Below are positions 24,674 to 31,936 of a stretch of DNA of 41,331 nt, piece by piece; the first letter of the stretch is position 1, and every line of letters starts with the position of its first letter. The translations under genes were made by a program, and so were the position numbers. The DNA is from Reyranella soli (GTDB lineage Bacteria; Pseudomonadota; Alphaproteobacteria; Reyranellales; Reyranellaceae), in contig NZ_BKAJ01000136.1 of NCBI RefSeq assembly GCF_007992495.1, positions 1 to 41,331 on the forward strand, read 5' to 3'. A model generated the notes under the pieces. That model had not been told where the DNA came from, ran no database searches, and saw only the letters and a program-made list of their open reading frames with translations.

Positions 24674-25142
24674 GGCGATCCGTGGTCAGGTCGATGTCGG
24701 CCTGGTGCAGGAGCCGGCGCTCACTCTGGTGAAGCGCGCCGGCGGGCGCGTGCTGATGAACGCGATGGATCTCGAGGAGGCCAAAAGCCATCTCGGCGGG
24801 TCGTTCGAGTTCATGGGCGTCGCGGTGCGGGCCAAGGAGATCGAGCAGCGCAAGCCGGAGATGGTCGCCTTGACCAAGGCGCTGGCCGATGCGCTGAAGG
24901 CGCTGCGCGAGATGAGCGGCGACCAGCTGAGTGCGGCCTTCCCCAAGGAGATGACGACCGGGCTCGACCTCAAGGAATTCGGCGAGATCATCCTGGCGCA
25001 CCGCGAATCGCTCTATCCTCAATCGGTGACCATCGATCTCGACTCCGCCAAGCGCGTCCAGCAGAGCCTCATTGTCGGCGGCCTGATCAAGCCCGACGCC
25101 AATATCTCGGGGCTGCACGACACCTCGATCGCCGGGGGTTGA
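24672..25142 (+). pseudogene. NitT/TauT-type ABC substrate-binding protein, 5' truncated
   Basis: 156 codons with the C-terminal half of an aliphatic-sulfonate/nitrate/taurine-type solute-binding protein. It begins IRGQVDVGLVQEPALTLVKR (the 'G-Q-V-D-A-x-x-x-x-E-P' block) and carries AVRAKEIEQRKPEMVALTKA and ALADALKAL helices. It ends in KRVQQSLIVGGLIKPDA. The signal peptide and first lobe (about 170 residues) are absent, and the sequence upstream belongs to the mobile region. A product from ATG 24672 could not be exported or bind ligand. The ATPase and permease follow directly, so the system has lost its binding protein unless the 5' half lies elsewhere. Confidence 0.82.
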
Positions 25143-25148
25143 GCGCTG

Positions 25149-25898
25149 CTGCACGTCCGTGATCTGACAATCTCCTACGGCGACGAACCGGTCCTCGAAG
25201 GGGCGAGCCTTTCCGTCGGCGAGGGCAGCTTCGTCAGCCTGGTCGGCCCGTCGGGCTCGGGCAAGTCGAGCCTGCTGCGCGCCGTGATCGGCCTGCAGCA
25301 GCCATTGTCGGGCACGGTCGAGACGACGCTCGGCCAGGCCGAGATCGGCCTCTTATTCCAGGACGATGCGCTGCTGCCGTGGAAGACGGCGCGCGACAAC
25401 GTGGTGCTCGGCTTGACCCTGAACGGCATGGAGCGCGGCAAGGCGCTGGTCGAGGCCGATACCTGGCTCGACCGGCTTGGCCTCGCCGGCTTCGGGGATC
25501 GCTTCCCGCGCCATCTGAGCGGCGGCCAGCGCAAGCGTGTTGCCCTGGCCCAGGTGCTGGCGCGCCGGCCGAAGCTGATCCTGATGGACGAGCCGTTCGC
25601 TTCCCTCGACGCGATCGTGCGCTCCCGCGTGATCAGGGACGTCGTGGCGCTAGTCGAGCAGGGCGGCATCAGCGTGCTGCTCGTCACCCATGACCTGGAA
25701 GAGGCGCTCACCCTCTCCGACGACGTCTATCTGCTGTCGCAGGGACCGCGCGCGCGCATCACCCAGCACTACCACGTGCCGATCCCCCGGCCGCGCGATC
25801 CCGTGCATTCGCGCACCCATCCGGCTTTTGCGCCACTCCACGAACAGCTGTGGGCGGACCTGTCGCGCGCGGTCGATCATCGCGCGGAGGCGGCGTGA
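25149..25898 (+). CDS. ABC transporter ATP-binding protein (SsuB/TauB family)
   Basis: About 249 aa. Walker A GPSGSGKSSLLRAV, Q-loop IGLLFQDDALLPW, signature HLSGGQRKRVALAQ, Walker B KLILMDEPFASLDAI and the H-loop LLVTHDLEEAL are all present in SsuB/TauB order. The domain begins at LLHVRDLTISYG directly after the stop of the binding-protein gene in the same frame. There is no ATG, GTG or TTG between that stop (25140-25142) and the Walker A. I therefore place the start at CTG 25149; the next GTG (25284) would remove the P-loop. The stop overlaps the permease start (GTGA). It energises uptake of a sulfonate-, nitrate- or pyrimidine-like substrate. Confidence 0.88.
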   Translation: MHVRDLTISYGDEPVLEGASLSVGEGSFVSLVGPSGSGKSSLLRAVIGLQQPLSGTVETTLGQAEIGLLFQDDALLPWKTARDNVVLGLTLNGMERGKALVEADTWLDRLGLAGFGDRFPRHLSGGQRKRVALAQVLARRPKLILMDEPFASLDAIVRSRVIRDVVALVEQGGISVLLVTHDLEEALTLSDDVYLLSQGPRARITQHYHVPIPRPRDPVHSRTHPAFAPLHEQLWADLSRAVDHRAEAA

Positions 25899-26653
25899 AG
25901 ATGCTGGATCCGCGCTATGCCTGGCTGCGCCGGCTGATCGCGCTGGGACTGGTGCTCGCGCTGTGGGAGGGGGCGGGCCGCGCCGGCTGGCTCAATCCGC
26001 TGTTCGCGCCGAGTCCAAGCAAGGTCTGGGTCGCGCTCGTCGACCTGTTCGCCGATGGGCGCATCTGGCCGCACCTCGAGGCGACCTTCTCGGCGGCGCT
26101 GGGTGGCCTGGCGCTCGGCATCGTGGTCGGCGTCCTGCTGGGCGTTGCCGCCGCCCTGATCCCCCTCGTTGCCGAGCTGCTGGAGCCGGTGATGAGCGTG
26201 CTCAACGCCATCCCGCGCGTGATCCTGGCGCCGCTGTTCGTGATCTGGCTGGGCATCGGCATCGCCTCCAAGATCGCGCTCAGCTTCATCCTGGTGGCGG
26301 TGCTGATCTTCTTCACCGTGTTCGCCGGCATTCGCCAGGTCGACCGCAAGCTGGTCGAGCGCGTCGTCACGCTGGGCGGCGGGCGCCTCGCGCTGGTGCG
26401 CCATGTCTACCTGCCGTCGGTCGCGGCCTGGGTGCTGGGCAACCTGAAGGTCGCCGTCGGCTTTGCCTTCACCGGCGCCTGCGTCGGCGAATTCGTGGCG
26501 GCCACGCACGGGCTGGGATACCTGCTGTCGTTCGCCCAGAGCACCTACAACGCGGCGCTGATGTTCGCCCTGATCCTGCTGATCCTCGTGGTGGTGATGC
26601 TGATCTTCGCCATCGCCGGCCGGCTGGAACGGCGCCTGCTGCGCTGGAACTGA
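25895..26653 (+). CDS. ABC transporter permease (SsuC/TauC family)
   Basis: About 252 aa from GTG 25895, overlapping the ATPase stop by four bases; ATG 25901 is two codons later. Six membrane helices are visible, e.g. LIALGLVLALWEGAGRAG, LGGLALGIVVGVLLGVAAAL, IALSFILVAVLIFFTVFAGI and ALMFALILLILVVVMLIFAI. The coupling region reads LVERVVTLGGGRLALVRHVYLPSV (EAA-like loop), with GACVGEFVAATHGLGYLLSF after it, as in BPD_transp_1 permeases of the taurine/sulfonate group. It forms the channel with the ATPase. It is intact and GC-rich like the genes further right. Confidence 0.92.
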   Translation: MKMLDPRYAWLRRLIALGLVLALWEGAGRAGWLNPLFAPSPSKVWVALVDLFADGRIWPHLEATFSAALGGLALGIVVGVLLGVAAALIPLVAELLEPVMSVLNAIPRVILAPLFVIWLGIGIASKIALSFILVAVLIFFTVFAGIRQVDRKLVERVVTLGGGRLALVRHVYLPSVAAWVLGNLKVAVGFAFTGACVGEFVAATHGLGYLLSFAQSTYNAALMFALILLILVVVMLIFAIAGRLERRLLRWN

Positions 26654-27110
26654 AGCCGCCTGTTTCCCGAACGACCTCAACGGCTCCAGCGAACACCGTC
26701 ATGACTGATATGCATGCGCCCATCACTCGTCATGAACAATCAGCGCTGCATCAGATCAGAATCGAAGCGTTGGGATGAAACATGTTCGCCCTTTGGAATC
26801 ACTCGCGCTGATGCAGATGAACAGAAGTTCGTGATGGCGAACACGAACGCATCCACATTGTCCTGATTCTATTTGCTCATCTGCGCGTCGCGCATCGTGC
26901 TCGTCGAAACATCTTCGTCACCACTGCTCTTCATCGAGTGCGCAGCATTCATAGAGTGTGCGGAGTTGCATTTCCGCTGATGCATCGTCGCGTTCTCGCG
27001 AGTCATCCGTTTCTGCAATAGCAGCTGTAAGCGGCGCACAATGCAGCGTAAGGCACGAGTCAGTATCGGCGCGCTTCATGGCATTCCTAGTAACTAGTAG
27101 GGGGACTTCC
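26654..27110. other. Intergenic stretch before the small secreted protein
   Basis: No supported gene. Base composition is lower in GC than its neighbours, with several near-repeats of CATCATC/CGCGCATCG type. It should hold the promoter for 27111, with GGGGGA at 27100-27105 as ribosome site. Confidence 0.4.
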
Positions 27111-27422
27111 ATGACGCGTATGTTTTTCGTTTCTGCGTTTCTCGTTGCCTCGGCCATCAGCCTCGGCGTGAGCAACGCTCAAAGCCCACCCGCTGCCAAG
27201 TGTGGGCCGGTTGCCTACGACCAAGCCTCGCAGACCTATGTCGGCATCCCCTGCAACAGCGCCGCCACGCCGGAAGCGCCGGCCGGCAAGACGGCGTCGT
27301 CGGGCACGGCGACCACCCAGAAGTGCGGCCCCGTGACCTACGACCAGGCCACGCAGACCTATGTCAGCCTTCCTTGCGTCGCCGGCACGACCGAGGAAAA
27401 TCCGGCTGGGCGTTCGCAGTAG
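27111..27422 (+). CDS. Small secreted protein with two Cys-flanked repeats
   Basis: 103 aa. A signal peptide (MTRMFFVSAFLVASAISLGV, then SNAQ) is followed by two copies of an 18-19-residue unit: KCGPVAYDQASQTYVGIPC and KCGPVTYDQATQTYVSLPC, joined by a Thr/Ala/Pro-rich linker. Each unit has a Cys at both ends, so one disulfide per unit is likely after export. ATG 27111 is preceded by GGGGGA; an upstream in-frame start adds 51 residues before the signal peptide and is unlikely. I know no named family. A periplasmic or surface role is inferred from the signal peptide and Cys pattern. It ends 58 bases before the convergent DUF4424 gene. Confidence 0.76.
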   Translation: MTRMFFVSAFLVASAISLGVSNAQSPPAAKCGPVAYDQASQTYVGIPCNSAATPEAPAGKTASSGTATTQKCGPVTYDQATQTYVSLPCVAGTTEENPAGRSQ

Positions 27423-27480
27423 CGTCGGCTCCGATAGCGGCCGGCGCGACCCCGTGAGGGCGTGTCGACCGCCGTCGGAA

Positions 27481-28554
27481 TCACTCTCGAACGAGCAGGA
27501 TCCGCAGGTCCGAGGTCGGCACGAAATTCCGGACCTCGCCTTCCGTGAGTAGCGGCGCCGTCTGCGTGAGAGGCGCTGGCGAACAGAAGTACATGGCGAC
27601 GGTCGGCCCGCCGCTGGTCCAGTGGCTGGCGGGAATGGGATCGCCCTTCACCGTGAGATGGAACGTGCCGATCGGGCCGCGCCAGTTCCTGGCTGTCTGC
27701 AGCACATAGAGCGTGTAACCGAGCAGGTCGGAAAACTCGGGTTCGCCCTTCGCGAGCCTCTGCGCGCGCGCTCGTTCGCCAAGGCTGCGCAACGTTTGCC
27801 GGCCAGCGGCATCGATGCAGAAGACACTCGCCGCATTTTCGTCCGGACCCGCGAATAGGGAACCATCCCGCTGGCTGAATCCCACATATCCGAATCCCAG
27901 GATGGGCCGGTAGCTGTGCTCGACGATCGTCACGCCCGGCGCGAAGGTCTGCATCCAGTGGAAGGTGATCCGGGTCGTCCACGGCAGCCGATAGGCGCGA
28001 TCAGGAAGCTCCTCGATGGCGCCGAGCGCGCGGAGCCGCCGCCGCGTCTCGGCATCGAGCTGAGGATCGTCGGGCAACGCGTAGAGACCCGACCGCAGGA
28101 CCAGCGCCAGGCCGCCGATCTCCTGTAAGCCAGCAGCGATGTCGCGGCCATCCGGCAAGATCGCACGGATCTCGACCTCGGGCGTGAGTTCGCGCCCATC
28201 CGCCCAGACGTGGAAGCCGATGAAGTTGGGCGATCGCACCTCGCGGTCGGGGAGCATGATGGGGCGAGGGTTGGTTGCCGTGTGGAAGCCGTCGGGGGTC
28301 CAGGCCGGGATCTCCGGCATCGGAAAGGCAACGCGCAAGGTGACGGGCTTGCCGCTGTCGTTGCGCATCTCGTAGCGGACCCTGACTTCGGCCGGCGACA
28401 GGGTGAGATCCTCGCGCTGCATGGCGATGTTGTCGTTCTTCACCAGCACGATGCCGCCCGCGGCCAGCTCCGAGGCCGAATCGTTGGCCGTCGCCTGGCC
28501 TGACAACGCCGCGCCCACGATCAGTCCGGCAAGCAGGTATCGGCGCATCGACAT
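27481..28554 (-). CDS. DUF4424 domain secreted protein
   Basis: 357 aa from ATG 28554 (GAAAGGA five bases upstream). A signal peptide (MSMRRYLLAGLIVGAALSGQ, then ATA) is followed by NDSASELAAGGIVLVKNDNI, then AMQREDLTLSPAEVRVRYEM, the hallmark start of DUF4424. A beta-rich body follows (VTLRVAFPMPEI, FIGFHVWADGRELTPEVEIR). The C-terminus has VLQTARNWRGPIGTFHLTVK. It is an exported protein of unknown activity. An upstream open frame through the TctC gene is a shadow. The start is ten bases after the TctC stop, so it is the last gene of the MscS-TctC-DUF4424 operon. Confidence 0.87.
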   Translation of the reverse strand: MSMRRYLLAGLIVGAALSGQATANDSASELAAGGIVLVKNDNIAMQREDLTLSPAEVRVRYEMRNDSGKPVTLRVAFPMPEIPAWTPDGFHTATNPRPIMLPDREVRSPNFIGFHVWADGRELTPEVEIRAILPDGRDIAAGLQEIGGLALVLRSGLYALPDDPQLDAETRRRLRALGAIEELPDRAYRLPWTTRITFHWMQTFAPGVTIVEHSYRPILGFGYVGFSQRDGSLFAGPDENAASVFCIDAAGRQTLRSLGERARAQRLAKGEPEFSDLLGYTLYVLQTARNWRGPIGTFHLTVKGDPIPASHWTSGGPTVAMYFCSPAPLTQTAPLLTEGEVRNFVPTSDLRILLVRE

Positions 28555-28564
28555 CGCGGTCCTT

Positions 28565-29536
28565 TCACTGCAGCTCGATGCGCGACTGCACGATGATGTC
28601 GCGCCACATCGGCACCTCGCGCGCGACCCGCTCGGCGAGGCCCTGCGGCCCACGCGCCCGCACGTCGAAGCCGACGCCGCGTAGCTTCTCGAGGGTGGAC
28701 GCATCCGCCAGCACATTCAGCGTGTCGCGCGCCACGCGCTGCACGATCGCGTCGGGCGTGCCCACCGGCGCGTACATGCCCTGGAAGGTCTCCGAGATGA
28801 AGCCGGGATAGCCCTGCTCCTCCATCGTCGGCACGTCGGGCAGGTCGAACCAGCGCTTGTCGGCGGTGATGGCGAGCGCGCGCAGGGCGCCGGACTTGAT
28901 GTGCGCATGCGCCGGCGGCAGGGCGGTGATGCCGATCGTCGTGGTCTTGGCGAGCAGCGCCTGGATGGCCGGTCCCGCGCCGTTGTAGGGGATGTTCTCG
29001 ACCGGGATGCCGCCCTTGAGCTGCAGCAGCTCCGCCGTCAGGTGCGGCGTCGAGCCCTGGCCCGGATTGATGACGTCGAGCTTCTCTTTGTCCGCCTTGG
29101 CCTTGTCGACCAGTTGCCTGATCGAGGTGATGGGCGAGGAGGGATGGACCAGGATGACGTTGGGTGATGAGCCGAGCTCGGTGATCGGCAGGAAGTCCTT
29201 GAACGGATCGTAGCCGGGGTCGCGGAACAGGCTCGGATTGACGACGAAGCCGGTCGAGGCGATCAGCAGCGTGTAGCCGTCGGCCGGCGACTTCGCGACC
29301 TGCACCACGCCGATATTGCCGCCCGCACCCGCGCGATTGACGATCACCGCGGGCTGGCCGAACTTCACGGCGAGCCCTGTCGAGATCATGCGCGCCATCA
29401 CGTCGGTCGGCCCGCCCGGCGCTGCCGGAACGATGAACCGCACCGGCCGATTGGGATACGGCCCTTCGGTCTGGGCGTGCGCGCCGGTTCCCACCGTTGC
29501 CAGCATCGCCGCGAAAGCCGCTCGTCGGGTCAGCAT
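28565..29536 (-). CDS. Tripartite tricarboxylate transporter substrate-binding protein (Bug/TctC family)
   Basis: 323 aa. The signal peptide ends at AHA (MLTRRAAFAAMLATVGTGAH). The family pattern follows: PNRPVRFIVPAAPGGPTDVM, VVQVAKSPADGYTLL, YNGAGPAIQALLAKTTTIGI, ADKRWFDLPDVPTMEEQGYP and the C-terminal helix. Bug proteins bind carboxylates such as citrate or nicotinate in the periplasm. Many are 'orphans' without membrane subunits, as here, where no TctA/TctB gene is adjacent. GGGAGGGG precedes ATG 29536. It lies between the MscS channel gene (26 bases upstream) and the DUF4424 gene. Confidence 0.93.
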   Translation of the reverse strand: MLTRRAAFAAMLATVGTGAHAQTEGPYPNRPVRFIVPAAPGGPTDVMARMISTGLAVKFGQPAVIVNRAGAGGNIGVVQVAKSPADGYTLLIASTGFVVNPSLFRDPGYDPFKDFLPITELGSSPNVILVHPSSPITSIRQLVDKAKADKEKLDVINPGQGSTPHLTAELLQLKGGIPVENIPYNGAGPAIQALLAKTTTIGITALPPAHAHIKSGALRALAITADKRWFDLPDVPTMEEQGYPGFISETFQGMYAPVGTPDAIVQRVARDTLNVLADASTLEKLRGVGFDVRARGPQGLAERVAREVPMWRDIIVQSRIELQ

Positions 29537-29562
29537 CGATCGCCCCTCCCGGGATGGGCAGG

Positions 29563-31632
29563 TTACGCCGCAGCTGCGAATGAGATCCCGAGCTCCGGGA
29601 ACATCCGCAGCATGCGGCTCACCGCCTCGTTCTGCACCGTCGCGGAATGGCCTGGATGCGTCACGAACTTGAAGCGGATCGCCAGGGCATTGTCGCTGAC
29701 GTCGGCGATGCCGTCTATCTTGAGCGGTTCGAGAAGCGCCTGATTGAGCTCCGGGACCGCCATGATGTCGTCGCTGACCTTCGTGGTCGCCTCGCGCAGC
29801 CTGTCGAGGTCGGTGTCGCGGGCGAAGCGCAGGGTAAAGTCGGCGGCGGCCCAGTCGCGGCTGAGGTTGGTGACGCGGCCGAGATCTCCGAAGGGGACGG
29901 TGTGGAGCTGGCCGTTCTGGCTGCGCAAGCGGACCGAACGCAGGGTGAAGCCTTCGACCTTACCTTTGGCCTTTTCGCAATCGATGTTCTCGCCGACGCG
30001 GAAGGCATCGTCGGTCAAATAGAAGACGCCTGAGACGATGTCGCGCACCAGGGTCTGGCTGCCGAACGACAGAGCCAGCCCCAGCACCGAGGCGCCGGCC
30101 AACAACGGCGTGACGTTCACGCCGATGTTCTCAAGTGCGATCAGCACAGCCACCACCGTCAGCACGATCGCGACCGTGACCCGCAACAAGGGAATCAGCG
30201 TATGCAGGCGGGTAGCATTGGAAGCGCGGTCACCCGCCGTATGCCGCAGCAGGTGCGACTCGGTAAAATACTTGAAGACCTCCCACAGCACATAGGCGGT
30301 GAACAGCGTGATGCCGGCGGTGCGCGACTCGCCGGTCACCCTGTCCCAGGCGTCGCTGTCGACCAGACCGAGAACGTTCACCACCCAGCTTTCGCCGATC
30401 AGGACGATCACGCCGATCAGCACGGCGACACGGATGCACCGCGCGACGACATCGGCCAGCGTCGGCGCGGTGCGGGCCGGCGTGAAGCCGGGCAACTGCG
30501 AATCCAGCCGTCGGACCAAGGCCTGCAGGAGGGTTTCGAACAACAGCACGCCGACAAGCAGATTGAGCGTGAGCAACAGCGCGGTCGGCACGTTGAGGTG
30601 GTCGGTGATGACACCATAGAGCTGGGTCGCGACGAGAGCGATCAGCAGGGGTATGGCAATACCCAGCCAGTGACGGCCGATGAATCCGGCGTAACGCGCG
30701 GTGCGCCCCAGACCGCCCAGCCATTGTTGAACGTCCGGCTTCACCATGACCATCAGCCAGATGGGCAACAACAGGACAATCGGGCTGGTGATCAGCCGTG
30801 CCGCGGCGATGGCGTCGGCTGACGGGGCGAACGCCGCGACCTGGCCGGACAGAAAGCGCAGGAAGATGAAGAAGAGCATCATGCCGACGAGGTATCGGTG
30901 GAGATGACGCGCAGCGTGATCGTCCAGTTCGCAAAGCCGGGCGGCGCCGACGTCGGGGCGAAAGACCAGTCGCAGGACGAAGGAATTGACGCGCCATATC
31001 AGCAGCATCGTCATTGCCGCATGGGCAAATGGCAGCTGTAGCCCGGTTCCCGGGAACAGCGCACCCAACGCGAACTCGCTCGCGAGCCAGAGACCGATGA
31101 CGGGAAGCCCGTCCAACAGCGCGAGCAAGCCGAGATAGGCCAGCGAGCGCATGCCTTTCTCTGGCGTAGCTTTCGGCGCGAGGCGAATTTTCAGGGGAGC
31201 AATGGCCGCACGCAGCGCCATTTCGACCGCTACGACGGCGATCATCGCCGCCACCAGAACCATGAGGAAGCCCCAGGTGCCTCGCCCGCCCGTCGAACTC
31301 TCATCCAGCGCCTGCGACAGGTCCCTTGCGGCCCCCCTTGCCTGCGGTATGGCGGCGACGACCTGCCTCAGCCGGTCGCGGAAGGTGTTGAGCACGCTTG
31401 GGCGATGCGCGTCCTTCGGATCGGCAGGACTTGCGGCCTCGGGCTTGGCAGTTGCTGTCGCGCCCTGCGCCCTGAGTTCGTCGGCCACGGCCTTCTTGAC
31501 GGCGTCGACCAGGGCGTCGAACTGCTCCTGAGGCAGAGGTTGCGGGCGCGTCGGTGGCGTTTGCGCAAAAGCACCGCCGATCAGCCCCAGTACCAGGACG
31601 ACAACCACGACCGTTGAACGTAACGCAGCCAC
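29563..31632 (-). CDS. Mechanosensitive ion channel protein (MscS family, large)
   Basis: 689 aa from GTG 31632, chosen because GGGGGAG lies seven bases upstream and a signal peptide (VAALRSTVVVVVLVLGLIGG, then AFAQ) follows at once. A periplasmic linker (30-110) precedes about ten membrane helices. The MscS core is clear: LLAGASVLGLALSFGSQTLV, then RDIVSGVFYLTDDAFRVGEN, KGKVEGFTLRSVRLRSQNGQ and LHTVPFGDLGRVTNLSRDW. A C-terminal cytoplasmic alpha/beta domain ends in FPELGISFAAAA. Such channels open on membrane stretch during osmotic downshift. It heads an apparent operon with a TctC-type binding protein and a DUF4424 protein; a shared envelope-stress role is possible but unproven. Confidence 0.92.
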   Translation of the reverse strand: MAALRSTVVVVVLVLGLIGGAFAQTPPTRPQPLPQEQFDALVDAVKKAVADELRAQGATATAKPEAASPADPKDAHRPSVLNTFRDRLRQVVAAIPQARGAARDLSQALDESSTGGRGTWGFLMVLVAAMIAVVAVEMALRAAIAPLKIRLAPKATPEKGMRSLAYLGLLALLDGLPVIGLWLASEFALGALFPGTGLQLPFAHAAMTMLLIWRVNSFVLRLVFRPDVGAARLCELDDHAARHLHRYLVGMMLFFIFLRFLSGQVAAFAPSADAIAAARLITSPIVLLLPIWLMVMVKPDVQQWLGGLGRTARYAGFIGRHWLGIAIPLLIALVATQLYGVITDHLNVPTALLLTLNLLVGVLLFETLLQALVRRLDSQLPGFTPARTAPTLADVVARCIRVAVLIGVIVLIGESWVVNVLGLVDSDAWDRVTGESRTAGITLFTAYVLWEVFKYFTESHLLRHTAGDRASNATRLHTLIPLLRVTVAIVLTVVAVLIALENIGVNVTPLLAGASVLGLALSFGSQTLVRDIVSGVFYLTDDAFRVGENIDCEKAKGKVEGFTLRSVRLRSQNGQLHTVPFGDLGRVTNLSRDWAAADFTLRFARDTDLDRLREATTKVSDDIMAVPELNQALLEPLKIDGIADVSDNALAIRFKFVTHPGHSATVQNEAVSRMLRMFPELGISFAAAA

Positions 31633-31680
31633 CCTGATCTCCCCCAACGCCGCCTGGGACGGGCCTCGTCCATCCCAGGA

Positions 31681-31867
31681 ATTGTTTTTTTGCTTCTTCG
31701 GCCGATCATGGTCCATTCCGATCGGGATGGGAAACTGAGGGAGCGCCTACGACCGCCAGCACGCAATCGAAGGTTCGTACACGGGGCAGCAGCGACCCTT
31801 CCGTCTTGCCGATCGGGCTCGCGGCATTTCGCTCTCCGACGCCTACGGCAAGAGCAACGACAAGGAG
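31681..31867 (+). pseudogene. Decayed copy of the 5' end of the aldo/keto reductase gene and its leader
   Basis: The plus strand here aligns without large gaps to 36556-36742, that is, the upstream region and first 39 codons of the intact aldo/keto reductase gene at 36624. Shared blocks include GATCATGG(T/C)CCATT, CAGCACGCAATCGAAG, TGCCGATCGGGCT and GCCTACGGCAAGAGCAACGA. The start codon is lost (ACG), and stops or indels disrupt the frame. Nothing beyond codon 39 is present. It sits between the start of the MscS gene and the end of the repeat-protein gene. Confidence 0.82.
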
Positions 31868-31936
31868 AGGCCTCTTGCTGAACCAAGTGGCCCCCCCGTG
31901 AGAACCGGACTGTGTCGCGTCGAAGCTGGTCCCTCG

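Noticed and set aside
25877..26680. A 267-codon minus-strand frame opposite the permease
   Set aside because: His/Gln/Arg-rich shadow of a clear six-helix permease.
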